A stretch of DNA of 64,000 nt from Polydactylus sextarius (GCA_016801845.1 CM028928.1:11948827-12012826), one strand, 5' to 3'; positions 21,836 to 34,362 are shown, counted from the stretch's first letter. Notes: generated by a model from the letters alone, not told the origin. Numbers and translations: made by a program.

Positions 21836-23010
21836 CAGTCTTTTTTTCCAGGAGAAGTATTGTGCACCTTTCCTTCAAAGGAACAGCTTTCAGTCTCTTT
21901 AGAGATACGATTGATCTTGCTGCAATCAGCTCATGGTCCCAGTCATTGGTTCTTCTTCAACTGATTCAACTGCTGCTTTCATCTCACTAGACTGCCTGAA
22001 GAAGTGGGTTATGATACCTGGAGCAGTACTTCAGTGGTTTTCATACTATTTAACAAATGCTGGACTTATTCTCCTCCTCTCCTGACCAAATGATACTGAT
22101 CATCTGACCTGTGGAGTTCCTCAGGGATCTACTCTGGGACCTCTTCCTCTCTTGGTATGATGCTCCCTCTAGGACATAACTGTTAGTTTGGCGTTGCCTT
22201 ATCATTGATGTGCTGATGCTGTCTAGTATGTACTGATGAAACCTGGTGTACTTTTAAATCTGTCCACTTTAAAAGATTGTTTTAATCTTAATCATAGTAA
22301 CGCAGCAATGTCTCATAATATCCGGCTGTAGAATCGTACCAAAAATGACTGGTCTTTGTATCAAATCACTCCGCTGACAGTTTTGAACTCAATATCAGAT
22401 TCCAGAAACCTCATTCATTTTTTATTCACTTTTTTTTTTTTGTTACCAGGTCCTGCTATTTTCATTGAAGAAAACCTGTCAAACTGTTTGTGCCTTCTTT
22501 TCTTTCCAGCAGCTAGAACAAATCATCCAACATTTTATCTCTTCATGTTTTGCCCACTGTAATGTACTTTACTCTCATTTAAACCAAGATGCCATGGCAC
22601 ATGTATAATTAAATCCTGCTGCACATTTTCTGATCCTATAAAGGTCCATTCATTCTTCAGAACAAGAGCTCCTGGTGGTGCCCTGCTTAAACTTCTTGAT
22701 TCATGGTGACCAACTGTTATTTTTTCTGGCTCACAGATTATGTAACAATTTTATCGCCCTCTGGAGGTTAGATCAGCAAACCCTGCTGAGTGTTTTAAAT
22801 TTATCTTCCAAACCAGTTTGTTCTCATTTTTTAGATTCATTCTTGCTTCGATTTGTTCCAGTTTCTTAGCAACAATTTTCTGCTTGTGTTTGTTGTTTCT
22901 CATTCATGTAATTGCTTTATTTTTTATTTATATTCATTTATTTATTTATTTGTATGAAGCACTTTGTAACCAACCCCACTTTTGAAAAATGCCACCAACT
23001 TATTTACCTT
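21836..23010 (+). mobile_element. L2-type LINE 3' part, degraded
   Basis: Frames around 21960-22170 read KKWVMIPGAVLQWFSYYLTN and then HLTCGVPQGSTLGPL, the reverse-transcriptase block of L2/CR1-clade LINEs. Near 22640 TRTRK-like and at 22675 later thumb-like residues follow. The 3' end (about 22945-22995) has the GAAGCACTTTGTAACC...TTTTGAAAAATGC word typical of fish L2/Rex-like tails. Frameshifts and stops throughout mean it is dead. The ORF1 and endonuclease parts are missing (5' truncated). Confidence 0.7.
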
Positions 23011-23061
23011 TGCTTGCTTAATTTTCAAAAGACTTATTAATATTGGACCAAAAAGAGAATT

Positions 23062-23263
23062 TGATAACCGAGTGGCTAAGGCGCACCACGTTGTCGTATA
23101 TGCCGCGCAGTTATTCACCGTTTTGAGTCTCAACCTAGTCGACCTTTCCTGCGTGTCCTTCCCCCGCTCTCCCCCGTTTCCTGTCTCTCTACGCTATCTC
23201 TGATTAGAGGCAAAAATTGCCCAAAAAATATTTTTAAAAAAAAATTAAAAAATTAAAAAAAAT
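23062..23263 (+). mobile_element. tRNA-derived SINE
   Basis: The head has a degenerate tRNA A box (ACCGAGTGGCTAAGGCG) and B box (GTTTTGAGTCTCAAC), Leu/Ser-like in form. The body follows with CCTTTCCTGCGTGTCCTTCC, CCGTTTCCTGTCTCTCT and GAGGCAAAAATTGCCCAAAA, then an A-rich tail. This body is a common fish SINE as I recall it. It lies about 50 bp after the L2-like LINE end, in the same orientation. Confidence 0.75.
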
Positions 23264-26040
23264 TGGTAATGAAAGATTTATTTTCTTTATCTGAGTAAAT
23301 GTAGCCAAAACTGTGATGGTCTAATACTTTTACACTCTGACTCCTCCACATTTTTATGATACCGACTTCAATACTTCAGGCATTTCTTTGTTAATGAATG
23401 TAGCTATTTAGAATAGATTTTTGATTTGAGCACTAATGATGGCATTTTCCCCCAAATGTTCCTTTGCATTGAAAATGATTTACAAATGTCTTGTTGTTCA
23501 GGATATGACAACACATTCAATTTTCATTCCAAATCCAGACTTGGGAGTATGCATATTGATATGTTGTTCACTATGATTAAAAGATGATAAGTCGCAAATC
23601 ACATTGCATGCAAATGTGTCTTGTGAGGTCATTAATGGCATTGGAAAGATGTGGTGAGTTGAAAATGGAACACAGATGGGTTTTCACAGTTCATTACATA
23701 GATTGTCTTTTGAAAAGAGAATTTAAGAAATACAGTGTTCGTGCATTGATGAGTCATGTAGCGCTTGGACAGCAACCACTGTCTGCTGCAGCTCTGTGGA
23801 CACCGCTGGGCAGCAGAGACACAGTGCTGGAGCCTGTAGCGTAACATCAATGGGTGATCTTTCTCTTACTGTTGCACTTTCACTGAAGAATTTACACGGT
23901 TAAATAATGAATCATCTGCTCTGTGCATGCACTAGATGCAGTGAGAGATGTCCTGTTGATCCTGACATTTTAAACGGAGTGTTGATCAATACCTACACGC
24001 TGTTGCTTATATTTCACTTTCTAGTTTGACCTTAAGAAACTAAAACTGTTTTTATACTTATATTGTACTAAAATGAGAAGAGTTTCCGGCAATTAATTTT
24101 AATCACCAGTGTGTTTGCTTCTCTTGTCAGAGTTTGAAGCTGCCTTTGTTTACTGTGCTGTTGTGTTTTCCTCCTAATACCACGAGTCAATACAAAATGT
24201 AAGAGCTACAAGTTACTTCTTGGGAATGAGGTCTGTCATTTTCCCTGTCACTCTTCAGCTGATGCAGGGCTGTGCTGTTTTACTCATTAGACTTCACTGC
24301 GGGGAAAAAAAAATATCTGCTGCATGTTTAAAGATGTTTTCCTGGTGGATCCTGACATTTTATGAACACTGTCCTATATTTTGTGCTGATAGAAAAGGCA
24401 CCAACAGGGAAAAAAAGGTACATTTCAAAAAGAAACATTCATTTAAGTTTAATGAGTTTCTATTGTCTGATAACTTAAAGCTGCACTAGTCAATGTCGTT
24501 ATGTTATCAATGGAGCAAATGATGCAATTCCTGTCAGTTCTGTGGAGCCTTTTAGCTTCTTTCAGCTCATTGTTTTTTTTTGTTTTTTTTTTATGGCTTT
24601 TGACTTAAATATTTTGGTTCATCCTCAGCATTGTGAAACAGGCAGATAAAAAGAGATAAAAAAAAAAATTACTAATGATACTTGACCAACATCAAATAAT
24701 GGACAGACAACCAGAGGTGATGAACATTATGTAGCATTTAGCAGATAAAGAACCAGCAATTTCCTCAGCAATTACTGGAAAGCAACATAAATTAATTGGA
24801 GGGTAAATGTTTGACTTACATTCATTTATGTGGATACCAAAAACAACTCAAACCAAATGAAAGCTAATGTGTAAATATGCTTCTGTTTGTTAACACGTCA
24901 ACTCAACAAGTCCAGAAATTATCATTTGAAGCATGTGAGCGTCTCCCTTAAATAGTGCCCCAATGATGCCAGGTGCACCAGACCTTTGTCGTCATGGTTA
25001 CAGGAAATGAAACACATTTAGATTTAACCACAGTGTGCCAGACATTTGTCTCCATGGTTACAATAATATACATGTTTAGCTAATGGAAATGTTACGGTTT
25101 TATAAGGTTTAGGTACAAAAACAAATTCTCAGTGAGGTTTAGGGAAAAGATGGTGGTTTGGCTTTGTTGTCATGGTTACAGTGATGAAGTGTTAAAATAA
25201 ACATCAGAGATCTGGTTACACAAGAGAATGAATATTATGGACACTAGAAGTCACCTAAAAATGAAATGTAAACGTGGGTCAAAAGGCAAAAGATCTGAAT
25301 TTTTGTTTACATTTTGCAGCAGCTTTAAATGTGCAATTCTTCCCCTTACTCTGTCTTTCTGTTGACAGATCATTGATCTGACTTCCCTCCTTCCTCAGAC
25401 ATCTCCCATTTTGTCCTTGATGTTTACCTGTGTGCACCTTCACTTTTCTCCTCCATTTCAGTCCTCTCACTGCACAGCCGTGTCGCTGAAATCTATTTCT
25501 TCACAACACCTCTGGGCTTTTCACCTCCCTGGGGTGAGGTGAGCTTCTGCTGTCATCGTCTTCTTTTTCCTCTCTTGTCTGCAGGCTGAAAACTTCTCTC
25601 AAATTTGGGGATTTTAAATCTGACTCAATCGAGGCACACTGCATCCAACACAGATTTACAGATCCCCCCCCTCCCCTCAATGCACAAGTGCCTGACTTTA
25701 TCTGGCAGCTCTGTAAAACAGTGATAGTGTCATACATGTTGGAAAATCATTGCGGGTTACAAACCTTAAACACTTTAAGAGAGGAGATTCTTATTTTTAA
25801 AATCTATTTTTGCTTGACTTCCTGGTTGCAGAGCAGCCAAACAACCCTCTTTTCAACAGACTGCCTATCAGTTAAATACGATGTGCTACATTGTACAGGC
25901 TTTTTTTTCTGTTGATAAAAGCTGAGATTTTGTTGGTTGCACTAGCAAGTTGTACAAACAACGCCTGCAGAATCGTGTGTTGTTGCATCCATATATTTCT
26001 TCCTCTTTCATGTATATTAAACATTAAATATACCTACATT
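23264..26040. other. Non-coding sequence, no gene recognised
   Basis: Contains three imperfect copies of a TTTGTCNTCATGGTTACA motif at about 24985, 25047 and 25168, with 'aggtttaggnaaaa' words between them, suggesting an old fish repeat. No protein exon is supported. Confidence 0.4.
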
Positions 26041-26319
26041 TGACAAGTTGCTTTGTGCTGTTGTGGCTGGCTGCTGACGAAACTCACCACCTCTCCTCCA
26101 GGCTACATTGCAGCCAGGACTTCATATTTGTCTTTTTACCTCATCCTCCTTTTCTCTCTCTCTTTCTTTGTCTTCGTCTTCCTCATGGCAACCTTCCAAC
26201 TAACCCTGATCCAGATCCCTGGCGGTCCACTGACCGGTTCACCTCGACCGGGACAGCAGAGTCTCCACCTCCACCGCAGAGACTTCCTCTCATCAACAAA
26301 CGATTCACGTCCGTCTCTG

Positions 26320-26350
<31 letters not shown>

Positions 26351-28240
26351 TGTGAAATCACACACCTCTGTCCCTTACTGCCTCCTCTGTTAACACTGAA
26401 AATGATCCTTGTCCTTGTTACCAAAATGCATGACGAGCATTTTCCCTCATTCTTGGCCATATTCTCCACGCATCTTCGCTAACTTACTCACTAACTTCAA
26501 ACTACTGGTTACTTGTCATCTTGGCACAACTACTACTTTAAATGCAAATGTAAAGAGGTCGGTTTTCAGTTCGTAACAACTGCAGGCCATAGTTGGCCTT
26601 GGTAGTCTGACAAGGCAAATCTTTGCTTCATTAGAGGCTGAACATAACAATACAACGGGTTTTTATGAGTAAATATAAAATGCAGACACAAACTGCAGAC
26701 CTGAAACAAAGCATAGCTTTTGTGTTGTTATAACAAATTGGTGGTTAAAACTAAGAGTACATTTATTTTATTTTATTTTTATGCATTCAGGGGAGTTTCA
26801 GCACCCTTATATACTTATTTACATTTATACATCGCCTATAGTGCTATAGTTATATACTTCCTGCCAGTGAAAAGATCCAACAACTGGGACTAACTGTCCT
26901 CAAGAGAACTTCTGTGGCATCTGTTTGGAGTAAAAGGAACATTGCAGCTTTGTTTGTCGCCTGCAGGTTTTTCTGCAGATCATGTGGGAATTCAGCACAT
27001 TGACCATGAGTGTTGTGCACCGGTAAACATCGACCAGAAACTCAGCTAAAACGCACGTAATCTGGACTGAACTGCAAAACAGCAGTTATGTGGGGAGACT
27101 GGCAGAGATGACATTGTTTGAAATTTAAATTTTCTGGTATGCAACTAGAGCTAAGTGTGGCAAAAACACTGCAACCAAATTTGAAATTCAAATGACGAGG
27201 GGGAAAAAAAACTTTCCTTGGTGTATTAAAAAAAAATAAAGTTGTGTGAGGACACAAGCTAAAACTCTAATAAGATAACATTTCCTATATCTTATCACCA
27301 GTCAACAACAGTATGTATTTACTCTTAAGATCTTGTTTTTCTTACTAAATACATGTGACAGCAAATGGTAAATACTACCATGTCTATCATTAATTCATTA
27401 AACCAAAAACTTAGATTCAAACTCTTAAGTATTTTTCTGTTCAACTCAATATTATTGACTCAAAAACCAATATTTAACGTTAAAGTTTGAGTTTAAAAAA
27501 AGACATTTTACTGACATGGTTGACATGTTTGATTATTTTTGTTTTTTCTTTCAAATGTAGCTAAAATGTAGCTAATGATTAGTCCAATTTTACATGTTAT
27601 TCTACCTGAACCCCGCCCACATGATTAAATGATTACATTTTAAATTTGATGTCAAATGTAGTCTTGTTTCCTATGAAGGTGTTTTGAGTAAATATAAAAG
27701 CTGTGGAGCAGCAGAGAGGAGAACTAGTGGCCAAAACAAATTCTGCGATGCTGCAATTGTATTTTAACGACTGTGTTTGCATTGTGGTATTACCGCCTTT
27801 GAACGCGTTTCGCACCACTTTCACTCCATTTTCATGTTTGTTATTCGTGCTCGTATGTGTGTGAAAAACAAACAGAGAGAGAGAGAGCGGCGGCAGAAGT
27901 AAGTGCGCCACGTTTTTTTTTTTTTTTAGAAGGGCCCCGTTTTCAGACGTTTGACATCTGATGAGGGGAGGAGGGGATGAACAGATGTACTTTGTTCATG
28001 CGTCTGACAGGTGTAGCAGAAAGCTCTCTGTGCCGTCTGCACTTCACTGACAAGCGAACGCACACTCCTCTGCAGATCTCCTCTGAGCCGTGCATCCCCC
28101 TCTCCTCCCTCCTCTGTCCCTCGTTCGCCCCCCCAAAAACCGACCCACGGTACCTGCAGGTGTGACCTCACCAGCGACTCCAGCGACGTGCCCAGGATCC
28201 TATTAAAAAAGCAACTCTGTGTGGCGTGTTCTCTCAAGTG
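26041..28240. other. Unassigned sequence with two GC-richer patches
   Basis: 26050-26390 has open frames in several phases on a CT-rich strand with (CT)n at 26320-26350. 27840-28230 is GC- and CpG-richer with frames on both strands. Neither patch shows a recognisable domain. They could be untranslated exons, a small promoter region or low-complexity sequence. Confidence 0.3.
26320..26350. repeat. (CT)n microsatellite
   Basis: Nearly pure CT repeat with one TTT interruption. Confidence 0.9.
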
Positions 28241-28716
28241 TAAAGCCTATTTCATTCCCTACGAGCCAAACAGCTTGCAGTCGCTTGACGCTCTGGTGCT
28301 TTGTTGCAGATGGAAAATAGAGCTGCAGAGGCCTGTGTTTGTTTGTTTTGGCAGTTGGTTGTGATCCAGATACAGTGATGTGAAGCCGATGGATTCTTAA
28401 CTTAGCTGAGAACTGAGGCTTGTACCTATAAACTCATAGAGGTCAGTTGGTCCTGAGCTGTGGCTTTCCCTGATTTCAAAATTGGATGGTCAGAGCAAAT
28501 AACAATGATATATACTCATCATTTGGAAGTAACTTCCTATTAGGCTTCATCTTAATAATTTACATGCTATGTTATATATCTTTTAAAGAACCTTGACATA
28601 TTGAAATATCACTGAGGCCTAAAGGTTATTTGCAAAACCCAATAAAACAAATACAGACCTTATCCTCTCCACTCTTTTTTCCTGACAAGTGCCCTCCTGT
28701 GGCGATGTGAGTAACA
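28241..28716. other. Non-coding sequence
   Basis: Nothing recognised. Confidence 0.45.
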
Positions 28717-29115
28717 TCAGCCTTCTCGTAGAAGTACCAAGAAGACATAAGCAACGGCAACTTCAGCTTCCACCCAGATGTAGCGAAAAATGAATGCTAG
28801 CAAATCAAATGTGAGGTACATGAAAATTAGGAGTTTGGCAACAATGGGCCATTTAACTGTTTCTGAAGAAGAAAGAATGGAAATATGACATCTGTTTGTT
28901 TCAAATATGACTCCAACAATGTGTAGGCCCAAGTTTCTGCAACCATAACAACTGTTTTGTTCTTGTTCTTGTTTTGCTTCTATTTTGGCTCTGTAAACAT
29001 AACAAAAAATAGGAACACTACATAAACAATACTTAGCATTTTCATCTGCCACAAATTTTTCTCTCCTAAGTGGATCACAAGCTTCAGAAGAAAACAAAGT
29101 TACATATAACAACAT
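28717..29115 (-). other. Unidentified 132-codon open frame
   Basis: The longest frame here that is free of simple repeats. It begins MLLYVTLFSSEACDPL, contains CYGCRNLG and ends in a hydrophobic stretch (LLIFMYLTFDLLAFIF). It ends just beside the foldback element at 29128. No family recognised. It may be a decayed transposon frame or chance, and coding status is unsupported. Confidence 0.15.
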
Positions 29116-29605
29116 ACAACATGTGTTTCACTGATTAATCGTGTTTCAACTTAATTGCATCAGTAATGCGCATTTATAATAATTCAGCTTAACCAAATGC
29201 GTATCAGTTTCCATCAGCTGTTAAACTAATTAGACATAGGCTACCCCCCTTAAAACTCTTGAGAAAATGGACGTCCTCCCCGCTGCAGTAGGAATTGTCA
29301 AAGACGGTTCTGGAGATATTTACAATTATTACTTTTAGAAGTAATGCTTCTTACAGCAGAGTTCACAGCTGCTTCCATACCCCGTCGACCTCCATACACA
29401 TGGGAACGCCCATGTTCAAGAGATCTTTTTGGGATTGTGAAGATTCTATTCCTGATCATTATTCCTGCTTCACACTGTCGGGCCAAAGCTGAGCTAACTG
29501 AGGCGTAACCGGGGCTAATTGCTTTCACACCATCTCGAGCTGGTGCTACCTTGGGGCGGTCTCAGGGCCACTAGCTCCAGATTTCTGGCCTGACCAAAAC
29601 GTCGG

Positions 29606-29641
29606 GCTAGTGTCCCAGGCTAGTAGACCTGGGACACTAGC
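29606..29641. repeat. Perfect 14-bp inverted repeat, 8-nt loop
   Basis: GCTAGTGTCCCAGG (29606-29619) and CCTGGGACACTAGC (29628-29641) with loop CTAGTAGA. Confidence 0.95.
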
Positions 29642-29665
29642 ACCTAGGTGGCACCCGCAAATGCA

Positions 29666-29717
29666 CTTCAGTCTCCTAATGCGAATTTTAAATTCAATTC
29701 GCATTAGGAGACTGAAG
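29666..29717. repeat. Perfect 22-bp inverted repeat, 8-nt loop
   Basis: Arms 29666-29687 and 29696-29717 are exact complements built around CAGTCTCCTAATGCGAATT, with loop TTAAATTC. A further direct copy of CAGTCTCCTAATG starts at 29723. Confidence 0.95.
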
Positions 29718-29812
29718 CACATCAGTCTCCTAATGTTTCCGGAGGATTGGTTATTTGCATTACTTAAATGTGCATTAAAACTTGGATGGAAACGGATTAT
29801 TGACCAACAACC

Positions 29813-32800
29813 ATCACCTTCATCAAAATTATAGTATAAAGTCTGGCTTACAAACTGCATATCTATTGTTTTATCATTAACTATTAAACATATATCAGAT
29901 TTATTAGAACCTGATTTACAGTGAAACTGTGAAAACTCCTTAAGCAGGAATACATCTAGAAAAGTAGAGTCAGATCCAGTCAGATTCACTGGTTTTAACC
30001 AGACACTTTGATGTTTTCTCCTCTGAAACTCTTTCCATTTTTGAATCAACAAACTGTTGAATTTTATAATTTATTATATATATTCATTCAGAATGTTTCC
30101 AGGCAAAAGAAACTACCAGACTCTGGATCTGTTTAGTCTTAAAAATTCTTTTTCTTCCTCAACCTTGATGCAAAGAGTTTTTTTGTAGAAGAATTAATTT
30201 TAGTATCCCATTCTCCCTCTCTATTACTATAGAAAACAAAAAATGAATCCACCTTCACTTTTTGGTTATAAATCCCAGCCATTTTAATCACAACTGCCCT
30301 AAAATACATTAATAATGGCTGGGAGGAGTCTTTTTTCCAAGACTTTTCAGCCTCTACCCCATGTGAAAACAGGCAGAATTACAACTATTCCAAAATCCAA
30401 ACGATCTTTTTGTAACTTGAATAAAAGCTCAAATTCAATATCTCAATGTTGATCAGATCATCTAGTTTTAACTTAGTTCTAAATGGCCCCAGAGTCCTCT
30501 CTGTGTCACTAAAGTACTTCTCTTTCCTACTCAGTTTTCAAATTGAAGATGAAAGGAATCAAATGACAATATTGACTTTATCATGACTGTCAGTGATGAC
30601 CTTGGCGTTACTTGGGAGAAAGTACCACTGGTTCTGGTTTAATATCACCTCTGCAGCAACGAACCCTCGATCAAACAGCAAATCACAGCAAGGGTACAGT
30701 AAGAGCCCCAAAAAAATCCATGAATTCAACACTGAAGTTTGAAGCAAAAAATATACAGATTCAGTCTCAGACCCAGTAAGTCATCGCTCAACTGAACTCT
30801 GGTCTGAGGAGTAAACTTTAACCGCAGTTTGAATCTTGGCTGTTGAACTTGTTGGCAAAATGCCTTGAAAGACATTAAAGGGAGATTGAAAAGTGCTCGA
30901 TAACTTCTCCAGTTGTTTATCACCAAAGTCCATGACAAAATGTGCTTCAGTCTATGAGTGAATGTAGACTACAATCATGGATTTCCATTTTAAACCAGTC
31001 ACGTGATTGTAGCAAATGTTGCATTTAAACATGAGCGTTGTTGAATAATGTTTTTACATCTTTTTTTGATCATGACTCATAATTTGAATGCATTTTACTT
31101 TCAAATAACACAAATGTACTCCTTTTAATTTCACACGAGTCAAGGTGCTTTGGTTTGTACAGTTCATCATGTTCTGCTTTGACAGAGAAATAAGACCATG
31201 GACCACAAAAGCTAAAATCATGTAAAAAGAGTAACTCATTTAAATGTTCATTCAGATGATCATTTTCATCCTTGACAATCTTCTTTTGAAAAACAGGAGG
31301 TGTAGGAAGAAGTTAAATAAAAGATAATATCATCATCATCACCATCATCATCATCACATCATCCAGGCTTTAGAAGGCTTCTGTCTGGGTTGTGATATCT
31401 ACCATGATCTGAAAAATGGCTGTGAAAAGCATATCAGCATATACAAACACAAGCAAAACAACACACACAGGCTGCATCCGTCCTCCTTGTTCTTGCACAG
31501 ACAAGCACAGTGATTCTTATTTCTGTCGCAGGAAGAAGTGCAGGTGCTGTAACCTTTCGTTACGAGTCCTGTCAGAGCGAAAAACCCAGCTGTGCGTTGG
31601 GAATGACATACTGCAAATAGGCCCTCAGCTTCTTATTGGCATGCAGTGAGCCTCTCTTTCTCTTTCTGTGTGTCCTCAACTCTCTCTGTCTTACACAGAC
31701 ACACACACACACACACATAGTCTCACTTCCTCTGCTTGTCACCATGCATATTGATAAGCCCATCCAGAGCACCATCTTGTGGACATTTCCAACTCTGGTG
31801 GTTGCCTCAAATGTCACTTCTGATTACATTCAATTAAGAAAGTGACTAATCTGGTTCAGTCAAAAGTGTGGGTGTTTTTCTTTCCTTCTTAAAGTTACAC
31901 TGATTGTTATTCATTAAGATCATTTCTCTTGTTTACTTTTAATTATGAAATAGAGCATCATTAGTGTTGTCTGTCCTCAGCTCCGAGACAAGTTTTTATA
32001 TTAAATGACATAATGTTTTCAGATTTGACATGATATCAGAGGACTTCATTTTAAAGCAGCAAGCTTTCATTTATTTATGTATTTATTTACACGACAACAC
32101 TTTTTTTGGCATGACAAACGTACAAAACATCCAACTACCCCCGTACCGGCTCGTGTAGATTACATTTAGGATTCAATGTGTGTGTGTGTGCTGGCGTGAT
32201 ATTTGTCTCCTCAGGATGCGTAGCGGTGCAGCCCAACCGCCTGTCATCTGGATCACAGCAGGACAGCACCTGCTCGCAAGCTGACACCTTAACACTGCAT
32301 CTGCTGCGCGCCTGCTCGCCAATCGTTTCCAGTCGAAAAAACCCTTTTCCTCTCTATTAGAAATAAATGTTTTTGCCCGAAAGGCGTCAACCAAAATGGG
32401 TTCAGAGCAAATGTGTCTTATTTATTGAGCTTTTAGTATTTGTGTTGATGCTAAAGAATGTTTTCGGTGACCTTTTTCGGCTGCGTCGTGTTTCAGACAA
32501 CATTTATATTTTTAAAGTTGCTGGGATCAATTTTATTTTTATTTTTAATTTTTTTACCAAAGGATCACAATACTACTTTAAGAGTGGAAGGGACCTTTAG
32601 TGTCAAACATACTGATTGATGAACAATCAAGTGAATCTATTTTGTACAGGAGGGAGGGAGGTGACTGAGACTGACATCAATTTTGCCATGTGAGCAAATA
32701 ACAATTAACATGAAACATCTCGCATCATAACATGACAACTGTTATTTGGACGTTGAAGTCATGTTTGAAAATACAGTCATCGATGTGCTGAAAATAATTT

Positions 32801-33870
32801 GCTTGCTGACTTCAACAACATGCCCACTGACGACTGGATAAGATATGGAACTGTTCTATAACTGTACAGGATCAGTTTTACATACTGAATATCTATTTTT
32901 TTCAAAACATTACAAAAATCAAAATTAATTTTATATAGTTATATGTTTTTGTTATATATGTATATGTATAAGTATCACATTATCTTGTGAAATGTGTCAG
33001 ATTATCACATCCAAGATACAATAAGTACTGAAGACAGATCTAAAAAACAACTGTTTCAGTAGTTTCTTTATCATGCATCCAAAGACATGTATAGACGACT
33101 AAATAAAGTGTCAACAGTGACTGAAGTGAAGGAGCTGGATTTTACAAAACTGATTCCTTATATATGTTTAACAATGTGGTCTTAAACATGTTAGTACTAG
33201 TAGGGAATCCTGATTGGGGATCAGGCCAGGAAATGTGATTTTGCTATGAAGAATGAAAAAAGTAATTAAATTTTTAACTAAGAATATTAAATAAAAAGAC
33301 TATGTCAATATTTTTCCCATAGTGCTTTTCACGTTGTATGCTGAAAATAAATCTGGAATTCTTTTATGAAGATTCTAGTAGAAGTTATAAGCCTCATTCT
33401 GATCACAACACCTGAACTGACCATCAACTGCTGAGAAACAACATCCTTCATCTACACTTTGATAATTTCGTCTCAACATTTTTTAATAACCAATGAGAAG
33501 ATGTACAGACAAAGAGGACTGGTACGATTTTATCATTTGTCCTAGAGAAACTTTTTCTTCAGCATCATCTCTCTTGGCACACTGCCGTTCTCTGATATTT
33601 ATTCACATTTTGTCTAAAGCTTCAGTGTATAGTTTGTTGAGTTATTTGTTAATTTTAACAGTTTCTCAGTAAGCCACGTTGAGAAATGAAGTAGAATTCA
33701 TGGACAAAAGTGTCAAAATGCCAATACACATTACTCTGTGAAATGTAAGTGTTTTTAGTTAATGATGGAAAAGCAAACGAAATTTGCAGTGTGATTACCA
33801 ATCAAACGTGGGTGTTGTGTGAATGTGAGACTGGAGTTTTAGCCATGAATTACGTGTACGTTTGTATTTT
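29813..33870. other. Non-coding sequence, no gene recognised
   Basis: A 168-codon minus frame (30052-29546) runs partly through the foldback element; the remainder has no known domain. (ATC)n-like repeats occur at 31331-31362 and (AC)n at 31699-31717. A CpG-richer patch at 32200-32345 follows a TCTCCTCAG acceptor-like site but has no recognisable product. Confidence 0.4.
31699..31717. repeat. (AC)n microsatellite
   Basis: About nine AC units. Confidence 0.9.
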
Positions 33871-33874
33871 TCAG

Positions 33875-34003
33875 GTATTAAGACCATGGCAACGCTACTA
33901 TGACCCACTCTTCACCATGAGCACTGCTGAACTGCAGAAGACTGTGCAAAGTCTCAGAGCTTGTCTAAACATGGCATCATACTTTTGTCTGCTTTTGGCT
34001 TGA
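33875..34003 (+). other. Candidate terminal exon, unidentified
   Basis: A pyrimidine-rich acceptor (TTTGTATTTTTCAG) at 33861-33874 is followed by a 43-codon frame to TGA. It reads VLRPWQRYYDPLF, then STAELQKTVQSLRACLNMA, a plausible amphipathic helix with ordinary amino-acid use. No family recognised and no upstream exon found. It could be the end of an unknown gene, a repeat-derived frame or chance. Confidence 0.2.
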
Positions 34004-34324
34004 GCTACTATATAATACTGCTCTATGTATTCTGTTCTCACCGACTCCACTGCTTAACACAAGCCATCTTGGCTCAAGTGGATTAAAAACCATCACTCAA
34101 ATGAATATTTCCATCATGATAGTCATCTTCAACCTTGGAAATGTCATTCTTAGATTATTTGTCAACACAATCAAGCATTGGTTTGTTTACCAGCCTCACA
34201 CATGCCTCCACCGTGATCCAGATTTATTGACCAACTAACTCAGTCAGAGGTCACCACAGAGACAAGCAATTAGTTGGGCACCGGTGCACCCGTGACCTTC
34301 GATGTCAAGCTGCTTCAGCGGCAT

Positions 34325-34360
<36 letters not shown>
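34325..34360. repeat. (GCA)12 triplet repeat
   Basis: Twelve uninterrupted GCA units about 1.2 kb beyond the RBIS stop codon. No supported coding exon contains it, so it is probably a non-coding trinucleotide microsatellite. Confidence 0.9.

Positions 34361-34362
<2 letters not shown>

Larger units (their letters stand above)
29128..29812. mobile_element. Foldback/MITE-type element with internal palindromes
   Basis: The ends are diverged inverted repeats: TGATTAATCGTGTTTCAACTT...AATGCGCATTTA on the left, and AATAATCCGTTTCCATCC...AATGCACATTTA read inward from the right. The interior holds two strong palindromes (29606-29641 and 29666-29717) and a third copy of CAGTCTCCTAATG at 29723. I recall 'tggatggaaacgc...aatgcgcat' elements from other fish. 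A second element may be nested inside; boundaries are approximate. Confidence 0.45.

Noticed and set aside
23062..23145. Possible tRNA-Leu or tRNA-Ser gene
   Set aside because: A and B boxes are degenerate, no acceptor stem can be closed, and the sequence continues into a SINE body and A-rich tail.
26040..26393. 117- and 100-codon plus frames with hydrophobic segments
   Set aside because: The hydrophobic look comes from CT-rich low-complexity DNA. Overlapping frames are open on both strands and no domain or splice partner was found.
27926..28237. 103-codon minus frame in a GC-richer patch
   Set aside because: No recognised family, and G/C-rich low-complexity content gives open frames on both strands. 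Possible untranslated exon but unsupported as coding.
29546..30052. 168-codon minus frame
   Set aside because: About a third of it is the foldback element, including both palindromes (repeated IRRL-type peptide). The rest matches no family I know.
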